From assembly GCF_900699015.1 (NCBI RefSeq), contig NZ_LR217737.1, forward strand, positions 248,001 through 312,000: a stretch of 64,000 nt of DNA, in the 5' to 3' direction. Below the pieces are notes generated by a model. It was not told the DNA's origin. It worked only from the letters and a program-made list of their open reading frames with translations, and searched no databases. This DNA comes from Erwinia_E haradaeae_E. GTDB lineage: Bacteria > Pseudomonadota > Gammaproteobacteria > Enterobacterales > Enterobacteriaceae. Shown here one piece after another: positions 20,216 through 30,828 of the stretch. Numbering within the stretch: the stretch's first letter is position 1; each line of letters begins with the position of its first letter. The position numbers and the translations under genes were made by a program.

Positions 20216-22482
20216 TTTATGACTATGGAAAGAAATATAGTTTAATGTATATATTATTTTTAATATAATAAAAAGTATTCTATGATGTAAACAAGCACAT
20301 AGCAAAATTAAATTTATCTGTGTCTATAATGTATTTTAATGTTTATGGAATCCTAAATATATATAACATTTTTCAATATGACAAATTTTTAAACATATGT
20401 AATAAATAATATCATCAAAATGAGTTGTAAGAGTCAGTGTATATAAAAATAATTCCTTTTTATTAAGTTCTTTTTTTTGATTGTTTTTATAATAATAGAA
20501 TAGTTTATTAATTAAATCTTTGAGTTTTAAAATGATTTATATGTCTAGATTTCATTTCATTTCATTGCTATAGATTATGTTATCATTATATTTTAATATC
20601 CTTCATTAATCTAGTTGATCATGGTGTGGTATTTTAGTTCTACATCAATATCAGTATCTCTTATATTAGAGATATGAGAGCATATTAATGATTTACTAGT
20701 ATTTATATATGATCTATATTATTCACAGATAATTTATAATTATACGTGATTTTAATACTTGATATTTAATAAACTATTCTCTTTATAGGTATACAAGAAT
20801 TATTTAAATTTGAATATGTCTAATAAAAAGCGTATTATGTTTGATAGCATATTTTTATTAGTATAGATATACTAATGCTCTATCTTTTTTAACTTGATAT
20901 CTTTCCTTGTCTTTTTTATTAAAATAAAGTTTTCTGTTGATTGTTATTATCAACATCTTCAATATATCAGCATTCTTTTTAGATTGAATAGTTGAATATT
21001 GTAATCTTATTTTGATAGGTGGATCGAGAATATACTGTTAATATTAGGGTATTAATATCAACGTATCTTGGTCGTTATAATTTTATATATTATAGATAAG
21101 GGTTATAGAAAGTATTGAATTTTCATCTTGTATTTATTATTTTTATTCACATGGCATTGATGATTTAATTTAAAATAGGAAGAATAAGAATCATAGCGTT
21201 TAGGGTATTTATCAGTATCTATATTTTATTAATATTTATTTTTTATTAACTACTAATTATAAGTAGTTATATCGAACTTATGTGTTTATTGAGAAAAGAT
21301 TTTATATTTAAAATATGATATAAATTTAGATGCATGATGTTATCCTTTGTAAGGATCGGTCAATTTTAGACTAAATTCCATAGCATGATATGGAAACTTA
21401 AGTGAATTAAAGAGAAAAAAGTAAATATAAGTATAATATTCATTTGATTAATTATTAGTTTAATATTATTTTCATGTGTAGATGGATTAAGTTTGAAGAA
21501 TAATATATTGGTATTGAGTTATATTAACTTTTATGGTTTGAGTATATTAGAATATATTATCTTATTCATACTAAGATCAGATAGATATACGGTTTTTTTT
21601 AACTTTTTTATATTATACTTATCTATAGATGTAGCTTAGATGATATTAATTATTTCCTAAATAAATTGTAATTAATATGCATAGGATTAGCATGTATTAT
21701 GTTTAGTTATGACCGAACGATGATAATATGTGTCATTGATGTAGAAATTAACTAAGACGCATAAGTGATGCTTTTTCCTATGATAAAAATCATTAATACT
21801 TTTTTATTTTTTATTTTTCGAATTGTATGTCAATAAGATCTTTATTAGTGATATTTAGAATAAAAATTTTTATAGATATTTATTTTTATAAAATTAGCTG
21901 TTTATATCTAATCTTTAATATATTGTTGAGTATATTAGGAATGTGATTTATAGTTTTAGGTTGGCCATTTAGTAACTGTATTTCTGATTATTATATTCTT
22001 CTAGATATCTTAAAATGTAGTATAATTGATTTTTTACTTAGGTTAATAAAAGATAGTATTTATTAAACATATTCATTTAATGTCTATCTACATTAACTTT
22101 TAATTTATCGATTAATTTTTCTAGAATATACAATGTAATCAATACTAAGAAAATTAAAATAATATGTTAGAGATCATTATTTATGATAACTCTATAGGTG
22201 TTTTTCTTTTTTTTAAAATTAATACTTAATAAGATAATGATAATTTAATTATTATCTAGTTCATAGTTCAATAAAATTCTATTAGAAAATACCAATTTAT
22301 CTTTATTTACCGTCCTGTCAAATATTATTTGTTAGATATATTTAATATATTTAAGGTAATTTCAAGCAATATGATAACGGATCATTATAACTTTTTTATA
22401 AATTATTTTGATTAATTCTTAATTCTTTAATAATTAAGACATTCATAAACTTATATATTGAAATAGTGGTTTCTTAACATTT
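20216..22482. other. 2.3-kb non-coding region between waaA and tRNA-Pro
   Basis: Very AT-rich with dense stops in all frames. It carries the waaA upstream region. I looked for further LPS-core genes and tRNAs and saw none. Confidence 0.55.
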
Positions 22483-22556
22483 TCGGCACGAGAGGATTTG
22501 AACCTCTGACCTCCGACACCCCATGACGGAGCGCTACCAAGCTGCGCTACGTGCCG
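22483..22556 (-). tRNA. proL: tRNA-Pro (anticodon GGG), no encoded CCA
   Basis: Cloverleaf: acceptor CGGCACG/CGTGCCG, D stem GCGC/GCGC, anticodon loop ATGGGGT (anticodon GGG), T stem AGAGG/CCTCT with loop TTCAAAT, discriminator A. It resembles E. coli proL closely, including a T-T mismatch in the anticodon stem. The bases after the discriminator are AAA, so the CCA end must be added by tRNA nucleotidyltransferase. Confidence 0.95.
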
Positions 22557-23985
22557 TATGCATATACTATATCCTTAAAAAATTTAAATACAAGTATTTA
22601 AATATTAAGAGTTAGATGTATAGTATTTGTATATTTAAAAAATACAGAGGATTTTGATGTAATCACTTTTCTTAAGCAGTCAAGATGTTGTTAAGAGAAA
22701 TAAACTTATAATTAGTACGGATAATTTATCATTAATTATGAAGCATTATTTATATAAGTAATTTTACTATATAGGGAATCCATGTATCGGTCTATGATTT
22801 TTATGATATTTCTATAGTTGAGAAAATTGGAATGTAGCAGGATATGGAATAAAAGTAATTGTTGTTTGAAAGTTAATATTTAGGTATTTTCTGTTTTAAA
22901 TATAGAAGTAGAATCTGATAGATAGTTTTTCTTGCGTAGAAAAAGTTTGTTTTCTGAATTTAGCAAGGAAGATATTAATACAAACTGGAAAATATCTATC
23001 CATTCATTCATTAATGAAATTTAAAATGAATTAATTATTTGTGTTTTTATCATAGAAATAGATAAATTTTTATAACATTCCTTGGTTAATACATTGAATA
23101 AATAGATTTTCTTTCAATATAATTTCTAATTTACTTTTAATTCTTACTACTATAGTAAATAAATAATTTTTGAAGTATAAAAATTATTTTTATATTTTTA
23201 AAGATGGAAAGAATATAATATTTACATATATGGCTTAATGTTTTTTAGAAAATATTTTTAATTTATAGAAAGAGAATATAAAATTTTAGTGTATTGAATA
23301 TGTATTTCAGTTTATTTTTAGATGTATATTCTGAATAAAATATTAATCAGTTGAAAAGGTTTAATTTTTATATTTATTTCGATCTAGAATCATCAGTATA
23401 GGATGAATTCAATTCATGTTCACTTCTTTTTGGTAAGAAGTGACACTAGTAAAGATTAGAATTATATAGATAATTAAATATTTCATAATGAGTAGTAGTT
23501 TTAAATTTAATATTAATTATTAATTTAGTCTTTAATTTTCCTATATATCAGTGGTTCATATTTTATGATCATTGTTTATCATTATTTTTATTAAAATCAA
23601 TATATTATTATTAATATATGATAAATTTTTAGTATTTATTTTTTTTGAAACTGATTATAGAAATAATATTGAAGAGAATTGCGATAGACTAGGTGATGAT
23701 TACAGATATAAGTTCAGATATGATTATTATATTATATGATCTTATCATTTAGTTGAATATCAAGCATATGTGCTACTTTTAAATGTTAATTTAATCATAA
23801 GAAATAGATTAGATCTAATTATTTATAATTAATTTATGGATGATTTAAGATCATAGTTAATTTTAAAAATATTTATATTATTTCTAATAAAACAATACTT
23901 ACCTCTTATACTTTACTGATGCTGTTTTCGACTTAACTTGACTGTATCAGTAATCTGATTGCTAAGAAAAAACGTATAATGTAGA
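22557..23985. other. 1.4-kb non-coding region between tRNA-Pro and dnaK
   Basis: AT-rich and without a recognisable gene. One perfect 9-bp hairpin, TCACTTCTT/AAGAAGTGA (23420-23428 / 23435-23443, loop TTTGGT), stands alone without a T-tract; it could be a relic terminator. Confidence 0.5.
22566..22593 (-). promoter_or_regulatory. Candidate sigma70 promoter of tRNA-Pro
   Basis: Minus-strand TTGTAT (22593-22588), a 16-bp spacer and TATAGT (22571-22566), with the -10 box ending 9 bases before the tRNA 5' end. In such AT-rich DNA chance matches are common. Confidence 0.4.
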
Positions 23986-24013
23986 GTTGAAACTGTAAAA
24001 AATGCCCGCATTT
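23986..24013 (+). promoter_or_regulatory. Sigma32 (heat-shock) type promoter of dnaK
   Basis: GTTGAAA (23986-23992), 13-bp spacer, CCGCATTT (24006-24013), against the RpoH consensus CTTGAAA-N13-15-CCCCATNT: 6 of 7 and 6 of 7 defined positions. The -10 element ends 46 bases before the dnaK ATG. A sigma70-like TATAAT at 23975-23980 lies close by but lacks a spaced -35 box. Confidence 0.65.
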
Positions 24014-24059
24014 ACGCTTTATAATCTGATTTAACATAAATTTAAGTGGAGATGTTTAA

Positions 24060-25982
24060 ATGGGTAAGATCATTGGTATTGACTTGGGTACGACAAACTC
24101 ATGTATTGCCATTATGGACGGAGGACAGGCACGTGTTCTAGAAAACGCAGAAGGGGATCGGACTACGCCTTCTGTAATTGCTTATTCCCAGGATGGGGAA
24201 ACTTTAGTCGGTCAGCCTGCTAAACGTCAGGCTGTAACTAATCCAAAGAACACTTTATTTGCAATTAAACGATTAATTGGTCGTCGATTTCAAGATGATG
24301 AAGTACAGTGTGATATTAAAATTATGCCATTTAAAATTGTTGCTGCTGATAATGGTGATGCATGGTTAGATATTAAAGGGAAGCACATCGCTCCGCCACA
24401 GATTTCAGCAGAAGTTTTAAAAAAAATGAAAAAAACTGCGGAAGATTATTTGGGTGAAACAGTCAATGAAGCCGTAATTACAGTTCCAGCGTACTTTAAT
24501 GACGCGCAGCGTCAGGCTACTAAAGATGCTGGACGTATTGCTGGTCTAGATGTCAAGCGAATTATTAATGAACCTACTGCAGCAGCATTGGCTTATGGAT
24601 TAGATAAAAGTAAAGGTAATCGTACAATTGCAGTTTATGATTTAGGTGGTGGTACATTTGATATATCTATTATTGAAATTGATGAGGTTGATGGAGAAAA
24701 AACATTTGAAGTTTTGGCTACGAACGGAGATACTCACTTAGGTGGTGAAGATTTTGATAGTCGAATGATTAACTACCTTGTATCTGAATTTAAAAAGGAC
24801 CAGGGTATTGATCTTCATAATGACCCATTAGCCATGCAACGCTTAAAGGAAGCGGCTGAAAAAGCTAAGATTGAGTTATCTTCAGCTCATCAAACTGATG
24901 TTAATTTACCGTACATTACAGCAGATGCTACCGGTCCGAAACATTTAAATATTAAAGTTACCCGTGCAAAACTAGAATCTTTAGTTGAAGATCTAATTGC
25001 TCGTTCTATTTCCCCTTTAAAAGTTGCTTTAAAAGACGCTGATCTTTCTATCTCTGATATCAATGATGTTATTTTAGTGGGGGGTCAAACTCGCATGCCC
25101 ATGGTACAGGCTAAAGTAGCTAAATTCTTTGGCAAAGAGCCACGTAAGGATGTGAATCCGGATGAAGCAGTTGCAGTGGGCGCTGCAGTCCAGGGTGGAG
25201 TGCTTGCTGGTGAAGTCAAAGATGTCTTACTTTTAGATGTGACTCCATTATCACTTGGTATTGAGACGATGGGGGGGGTAATGACTTCGCTAATTTCGAA
25301 AAATACTACAATCCCTACTAAACATAGTCAAATATTTTCTACAGCTGAAGATAATCAATCTGCAGTCACTATTCACGTGGTTCAAGGTGAGAGAAAACGA
25401 GCTATAGATAATAAATCTCTTGGACAATTTAATCTTGATGGTATTCAAAATGCTCCTCGTGGTATGCCGCAAATTGAAGTAACTTTCGATATTGATGCTG
25501 ATGGTATTCTACATGTATCTGCTAAAGATAAAAAGAGTGGAAAAGAGCAGAAGATTACTATTAAGGCCTCTTCGGGTCTACATGATAATGAAATTGAAAA
25601 AATGGTACGAGATGCAGAAACTAATGCTGAATCGGATCGTAAGTTTGAAGAATTGGTACAGGTTCGCAACCAGGGTGACCAAATTGCGCATAGCATGCGT
25701 AAGCAGTTAAATGAAGCAGGCAATAAGCTTGATAAAAATGATAGAGATGCTATTGAATTGATTTTAAATTCTTTACAAAAATCACTAAAAGGTGAAGATA
25801 AATTGGCTATTGAAGCTAATATGAAAGCGTTATTAGAGTCCTCTGATAAACTGACTGAATGTCTGAAAAAACCGAGTGGAACCAGCGGTTCACCTGATTC
25901 TACCGAAAGTACAACAAAAGATGAGAATGCTGTCGACGCTGAATTTGAAGAAGTAAAAGATAGTAAAAATAATCGAACTTAA
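24060..25982 (+). CDS. dnaK: Chaperone DnaK (Hsp70)
   Basis: ATP-dependent cytosolic chaperone working with DnaJ and GrpE. The 640 residues compare with 638 in E. coli. The actin-like ATPase domain carries GIDLGTTNSCIA, NEPTAAALAYGLD, VYDLGGGTFDISI and ILVGGQTRMP. The linker DVLLLDVTPLSLGIETMGG leads to the substrate domain, and the C-terminus ends in the acidic DENAVDAEFEEVKD. A GTGGAG ribosome binding site precedes the ATG. The linker-proximal Met-Gly-Gly is coded through a run of eight G (25271-25278), unusual in this AT-rich genome. Followed by dnaJ 98 bp downstream. Confidence 0.99.
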   Translation: MGKIIGIDLGTTNSCIAIMDGGQARVLENAEGDRTTPSVIAYSQDGETLVGQPAKRQAVTNPKNTLFAIKRLIGRRFQDDEVQCDIKIMPFKIVAADNGDAWLDIKGKHIAPPQISAEVLKKMKKTAEDYLGETVNEAVITVPAYFNDAQRQATKDAGRIAGLDVKRIINEPTAAALAYGLDKSKGNRTIAVYDLGGGTFDISIIEIDEVDGEKTFEVLATNGDTHLGGEDFDSRMINYLVSEFKKDQGIDLHNDPLAMQRLKEAAEKAKIELSSAHQTDVNLPYITADATGPKHLNIKVTRAKLESLVEDLIARSISPLKVALKDADLSISDINDVILVGGQTRMPMVQAKVAKFFGKEPRKDVNPDEAVAVGAAVQGGVLAGEVKDVLLLDVTPLSLGIETMGGVMTSLISKNTTIPTKHSQIFSTAEDNQSAVTIHVVQGERKRAIDNKSLGQFNLDGIQNAPRGMPQIEVTFDIDADGILHVSAKDKKSGKEQKITIKASSGLHDNEIEKMVRDAETNAESDRKFEELVQVRNQGDQIAHSMRKQLNEAGNKLDKNDRDAIELILNSLQKSLKGEDKLAIEANMKALLESSDKLTECLKKPSGTSGSPDSTESTTKDENAVDAEFEEVKDSKNNRT

Positions 25983-26020
25983 TAGGTCATAGTAGCCTGT
26001 TAAGCAATCGGTCATAACTA

Positions 26021-26051
26021 GCACGGGTGTGGATTGTATCCACTCCCGTGC
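26021..26051 (+). promoter_or_regulatory. Stable hairpin in the dnaK-dnaJ intergenic mRNA
   Basis: GCACGGG-T-GTGGA pairs with TCCAC-T-CCCGTGC: twelve pairs with one T-T mismatch and a five-base loop, 30 bases before the dnaJ start. There is no T-tract, so it is unlikely to be a simple terminator; it more likely affects mRNA processing or lowers dnaJ expression relative to dnaK. It is far more GC-rich than its surroundings. Confidence 0.7.
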
Positions 26052-26080
26052 ACCCCCGTTTAATGGTAGGATTAATTGAA

Positions 26081-27223
26081 ATGGTGAAAAGAGACTATTA
26101 CGAGATTTTAGGTGTTACCAAGTTAGCAGATGAACGGGAAATTAAAAAGGCCTATAAACGTTTAGCTATGAAGTTTCATCCTGATCGTAATCAAGGTGAT
26201 AAACAGTCTGAAGGTAAATTTAAAGAAATTAAAGAGGCTTATGAGGTTTTAACAAATCCTCAAAAACGAACGAGTTATGACCAATATGGGCATGCTGCGT
26301 TTGAGCAGGGAGGTATGGGTACGGGAAGTCAAGGTGGTTTTAGTAGTACTACCGCTGATTTTGGAGATATTTTTGGTGACGTTTTTGGTGATATTTTTGG
26401 TGGTAACCGACGTCAGAATCGCTCTACACGTGGAGCAGATGTGCGTTATCAAATTGAGTTATCACTTGAGGAAGCGGTGCGAGGAGTATCTAGGGAGATT
26501 CGTATTCCTACTTTGGAAAAGTGTGGGGTTTGTCATGGAACTGCAGTTAAAAGAGGGACAAAACCACAAACCTGTTCGACTTGTCAGGGGGTTGGTCAGG
26601 TACAGATTCGGCAAGGTTTTTTTGCTGTTCAGCAGTCTTGTCCTGCCTGTCATGGACGAGGAGTAATCATAAAAGATCCTTGTAACACTTGTCATGCTCA
26701 AGGGCGAATTGAAAAGTTAAAAACTTTAGTAGTCAAAATACCAGCAGGCGTGGATACGGGTGATCGTATTCGATTGGCTGGTGAAGGTGAAGCTGGAGAG
26801 AAGGGGGCTCCGTCTGGTGATCTATATGTGGAAGTACAGATGAGAGAGCATCATATCTTTAAACGCGAAGAAAACAACTTATACTGTGAGGTACCTATTA
26901 ACTTTGTCATGGCAGCATTGGGCGGGGAAATTGAGGTTCCTACTTTAGATGGTCGGGTCAACCTAAAAATTCCGGCGGAAACACAGACAGGGAAATTATT
27001 TCGCTTACGCAATAAGGGGGTTAAATCATTACGTGGTGCCTCATCTGGTGATCTCCTATGTCGTGTTGTCTTAGAAACGCCTGTTCGTTTAAATGATAAA
27101 CAGAAAATGTTACTACGTGAACTAGGCGAAAGTTTTAGCGGATCTTTTGGTGAACAAAATAGTCCACGTTCTAAAACATTTTTTGATAGTGTAAAACAGT
27201 TTTTTGATGATCTTACACATTAA
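26081..27223 (+). CDS. dnaJ: Co-chaperone DnaJ (Hsp40)
   Basis: Stimulates DnaK ATP hydrolysis and hands it substrates. The ATG at 26081 gives 380 residues beginning MVKRDYYEILGV and has AGGA nine bases upstream; the frame open to 26027 would read through the intergenic hairpin and is rejected. The J domain has the HPD motif (FHPDRNQGD). A G/F-rich region with GDIFGDVFGDIFGG follows. Four zinc-binding repeats come next: CGVCHGTA, CSTCQGVG, CPACHGRG and CNTCHAQG. The C-terminal domains (KIPAGVDTGDRIRLAGEGEA) and the end SKTFFDSVKQFFDDLTH are intact. Confidence 0.98.
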   Translation: MVKRDYYEILGVTKLADEREIKKAYKRLAMKFHPDRNQGDKQSEGKFKEIKEAYEVLTNPQKRTSYDQYGHAAFEQGGMGTGSQGGFSSTTADFGDIFGDVFGDIFGGNRRQNRSTRGADVRYQIELSLEEAVRGVSREIRIPTLEKCGVCHGTAVKRGTKPQTCSTCQGVGQVQIRQGFFAVQQSCPACHGRGVIIKDPCNTCHAQGRIEKLKTLVVKIPAGVDTGDRIRLAGEGEAGEKGAPSGDLYVEVQMREHHIFKREENNLYCEVPINFVMAALGGEIEVPTLDGRVNLKIPAETQTGKLFRLRNKGVKSLRGASSGDLLCRVVLETPVRLNDKQKMLLRELGESFSGSFGEQNSPRSKTFFDSVKQFFDDLTH

Positions 27224-27247
27224 ATCATCTTTAATTATCAATTTTCT

Positions 27248-27286
27248 CTGACAGCTATTTATTAAAACATTTAGATAGCTTGTCAG
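27248..27286 (+). terminator. Terminator hairpin after dnaJ
   Basis: CTGACAGCTAT pairs with ATAGC-T-TGTCAG (27275-27286), eleven pairs with one bulged T, 25 bases past the dnaJ stop, followed by ATTTAATTTC. Confidence 0.6.
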
Positions 27287-28506
27287 ATTTAATTTCATTC
27301 TAGATATACTAATTAATGTTTATGATGATAGATTGCATTCTGATAAAAGAATTCCATTCTCCATATATTATTATAATTGATGAATGATTCATATTTCCAT
27401 GTAGATTGAATTTAAAAGATTTTTATGGTGTTTAATACACAATATACAATTATTGAAAATATTAATAGTATTTAGTGTTTTAGTTTAGGTTGTTAGTGGT
27501 GCAATCAGTATAGTTTCTTTTATCATATTATGAGAAGTATTATAAAAGTATATTTTATCATGCTTAGTGCATTAGACCGTAAATTCATAAGTAATTTTAT
27601 TTTATGAGTGAATGAAATTATTAAATGAAGATAGTTAGGATATTTTTATTGAAAAGTGCTTACTTGAGTAAGTATATGTTTGATATTTCTCTAAAGTATA
27701 CAGAATGCTCGATGTAATTTAATGTTTATAAAGAGGTTTGATTGGTTTTTTATAACACAGAGTTCTTGATATTTTTTAAAATTATTGATATCTATAGAAT
27801 AGATATTCTATAGAGTATATGATGTGTTAATATAGCTTAACTTCTTTTGAGATTTAAAGTTTTTTATTAAAAAGATGATTTAATATATGTTCTATCATAT
27901 TATCAGCATATTTTAACTAGTTTTTTAGATGTCTTAATCGATTTTTAGTTTTACTAATTAAATTTTTAAATAAAGATTATTATTTGAGGAACTTTATTTC
28001 CTTGTTCTTTTAACAGGGAAGTCATTGTTTATTTGTATATTCAACTTAATAAGATTTATTTATAGAATAGAAAAAATACAGTATTATATGAATATTGCAA
28101 TACTCTTGTATTTATGAGTGTAATTAATATGCTAAATATCATATTTTATTTTGGTATACTATTTTATAGATTGGTTATATTTTAAATGCAATGATTTAAA
28201 TTAGTAGTTTTTAATAATATTAATAGAGTGCATAATTTTTTAATACTCGAAATAGCTGTATCAAGCAAGTATAGTAATAAAAACATCACTTAATGATGTC
28301 TTTATAGACAAGCGAAATATATAGAGAGTGTGTAGTAAAAAATTAAAATATTTAAATAGATTAGATGTTAAATGATTGTATATAGTACCAGAATGTAATT
28401 CTTATTATCGATTGGAGATTGATTTTCTAACAATTCAATATCATCTTAAATTTATATTTAATGTATAACAGACATATTTTATATCATTTTATGGAGTTTT
28501 ATTTAA
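27287..28506. other. 1.2-kb non-coding region between dnaJ and ubiG
   Basis: No gene seen. A small hairpin ACATCA/TGATGT (28283-28299) is flanked by A-runs and T-runs, so it resembles a terminator on the minus strand (followed there by TTTTATT), but no minus-strand gene remains above it. Confidence 0.45.
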
Positions 28507-29238
28507 ATGCATCAGATTCCAAAAAGTGGTGGTTTAAACATTGATTATACTGAAAGTGCGAAATTTGCAATAATGGCTTCACGTTGGTGGGACCTAGAAG
28601 GTGAATGCAAGTTATTACATAGTATGAATCCGATACGTCTTAATTGGATTATACAGCATTCGAGTGGTTTATTTGGTAAAAAGGTATTGGATATTGGATG
28701 TGGTGGTGGAATTTTTACAGAAAGCATGGCAAATGAAGGCGCGAATGTTACTGGTCTAGATATAGAAAAAGATATACTACAAGTAGCTAGGCTTCATGCA
28801 CTGGAAAGTGGAGTAAAAGTTCATTACATCCAACAAACAGCGGAAGAACATTTGGTTCAGCATTCTAAAGAATATGAGGTGGTGACTTGCTTGGAATTAT
28901 TGGAACACATACCAGATCCTTATTCTGTTATTCATGCTTGTTCTCAGTTAGTAAAACCAGGTGGGGAAGTTTTTTTTTCTACTATTAATCGAACGAAAAT
29001 ATCTTGGTTTGTAGCTATATTTTGTGCAGAATATATATTACGACTCTTACCAAGAGGTACGCATAGGATGATGAAATTTATTCAACCCAGTGAATTACTT
29101 GATTGGATTGATACAACGAAATTGCATTCATATCATATGACTGGAATATGCTATAATCCTTTAACCCAGTTTTTTAAGTTAACATCTAATGTGGGTGTTA
29201 ATTATATGGTTCATGCACACAAAGAATTAGGATGTTAA
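28507..29238 (+). CDS. ubiG: Ubiquinone biosynthesis O-methyltransferase
   Basis: SAM-dependent enzyme performing both O-methylations of ubiquinone synthesis. The 243 residues compare with 240 in E. coli. FAIMASRWWDLEGECKLLH is the family's N-terminal signature, motif I is VLDIGCGGGIFTESMA, and VVTCLELLEHIPDP, LVKPGGEVFFSTINR and GTHRMMKFIQPSELL follow. The ATG has GGAG 12 bases upstream. With ubiA and ispB it makes three ubiquinone genes in this window, all separate. In E. coli ubiG sits next to nrdA; that link is broken here. Confidence 0.96.
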   Translation: MHQIPKSGGLNIDYTESAKFAIMASRWWDLEGECKLLHSMNPIRLNWIIQHSSGLFGKKVLDIGCGGGIFTESMANEGANVTGLDIEKDILQVARLHALESGVKVHYIQQTAEEHLVQHSKEYEVVTCLELLEHIPDPYSVIHACSQLVKPGGEVFFSTINRTKISWFVAIFCAEYILRLLPRGTHRMMKFIQPSELLDWIDTTKLHSYHMTGICYNPLTQFFKLTSNVGVNYMVHAHKELGC

Positions 29239-29641
29239 GTTAATTGGATATTGCTAACTATAATTAACATAGTGACTTGATAGGTTGTATTTTGTTCTGA
29301 ATCCAGTTTATCGAATGGTAAGTCACGTGATAATAAACCATATAAAAGATGAGCTCATCTATTTATGTTCTGAATTGAGTTCATATAACTATATCATTAA
29401 TCTCTATATTGCATACTCTTTCATGTTAATATTTATATATTTCCATATTAATAATTTGTTTTGCCAAATAATAAGAAAGATAATCAAGTCATTTTATTAG
29501 ACAGGGGTAAAGTAATCATCAGTTAGATCCAATAAGATAGAAATCTTGTAATTCTGATTATTTAAATTATTACAAGTTCATTGTATAGAGATATTAATGT
29601 TATTAAACATAGATTTTAATCTAGTATTCTTTAATCATACT
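29239..29641. other. Non-coding region between ubiG and tRNA-Asn
   Basis: AT-rich. An open frame of about 70 codons runs through it (29285-29500), but its composition is that of background and I do not call it a gene. Confidence 0.5.
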
Positions 29642-29669
29642 TTGACATCTATGATTTTTAGTATATAAT
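29642..29669 (+). promoter_or_regulatory. Consensus sigma70 promoter of tRNA-Asn
   Basis: Perfect TTGACA (29642-29647), 16-bp spacer, perfect TATAAT (29664-29669), 20 bases before the tRNA. Both hexamers match the consensus at all positions, and this is the best sigma70 promoter I found in the window. Confidence 0.8.
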
Positions 29670-29689
29670 ATATCTGAAATATAGTAAAA

Positions 29690-29765
29690 TCCTCTGTAGT
29701 TCAGTTGGTAGAACGGCGGACTGTTAATCCGTATGTCACTGGTTCGATCCCAGTCAGAGGAGCCA
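29690..29765 (+). tRNA. asnT: tRNA-Asn (anticodon GTT) with encoded CCA
   Basis: 76 bases including the encoded CCA. Acceptor TCCTCTG/CAGAGGA, anticodon arm CGGACTGTTAATCCG (loop CTGTTAA, anticodon GTT), T loop TTCGATC. It is nearly identical to the E. coli tRNA-Asn sequence. The symbol is by family only; E. coli has several copies. Confidence 0.97.
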
Positions 29766-29781
29766 TATAAGATAATCACTG

Positions 29782-29809
29782 ACAATCATTGAATTGTCTC
29801 AATGATTGT
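29782..29809 (+). terminator. Hairpin after tRNA-Asn
   Basis: Perfect 11-bp stem (ACAATCATTGA / TCAATGATTGT) with a six-base loop, 17 bases past the tRNA 3' end. What follows is GTGTAAAAT rather than a T-run, so it may be a weak terminator or a processing structure. Confidence 0.55.
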
Positions 29810-30828
29810 GTGTAAAATAGATAAATATATTGAATTTTTAAGGAATGATCTTTTGATTTTTGAGATAGTTTATTAAGTTATTAATCTATCATTTTCAGAT
29901 GATAGAGAATTATTATAAAACAATATATCATGTAATGTATATTTAATTTTAGTAAATGTTTAGATAAATTATTTATGATTCTTATAGATTATACATAATT
30001 CTGAGTATAAGCTATAAATTAATAATTAAATTATTATGTTAATATTTATGCTGATGAACATAGGATGATTGTTTATCTTTTGACTATGAAATCGAAGTTA
30101 AATTAGGAAGTACTCTTAAAAGAAAGAGTATAGGAAATATAAAGGTTTACCCGATATAGATAGAGGATTGTAAAAATTATTATCAAGTGTTATGATAATG
30201 AACACTTCAATCTAGTGTGATTACTAATATTATATTAGAATTTTTTAGTACATTAAATATTAAACCATCTTTATTAATGATAATCGTATATTACGATATT
30301 AGCATGGTAGTTTCTTTTTAGTTTTTTATTTTTGACATGATCATGTAGTTAGGTTGTTTTGATGAAAAAGTATTTTTTCTTTATATTTTAATGAAAAAAC
30401 TCATGATTAGTTACAAGGAAGTCTTTATCTCTAAGCACCGATTTATTATTAATATATAATATAGTTAATATCTATTATTATTTAAAATAGATCTAATGAT
30501 ATTTATAGACTATGTATTACTATACATGGTATTTAGCTTCTTTTGAAGATACACTATCTGCTATAATTAATATTAGATTTAGTATGTTATTCAAGGTTGG
30601 TTCTTTTTATTTTTGCATCTAGGCGATGACAAATGATGTTTCTTTTATTTTTTTTAATTAAAAATATTAGAGATAACAATATGATTTAGTATGTGATAAA
30701 CATTATCACATAAGAGTTAGTAAAATAAAGAATAACAATAAGTATTTTAAAGTTGGTTCTATATATTCAGACCTCTCTACATCATAGGTAGGTCTGAATT
30801 AGTAGTTTATATAACATATATTATAGAT
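29810..30828. other. 1-kb non-coding region between tRNA-Asn and ispB
   Basis: Stops in every frame throughout. The 3' flank of ispB has the inverted pair GTTCTATATATTCAGACC / GGTCTGAAT around 30754-30798 (TTCAGACC / GGTCTGAA), which could be its terminator. Confidence 0.45.

Noticed and set aside
29285..29500. Open frame of 71 codons after ubiG
   Set aside because: Background-like composition rich in Ile, Tyr and Phe, no start context and no recognisable similarity.
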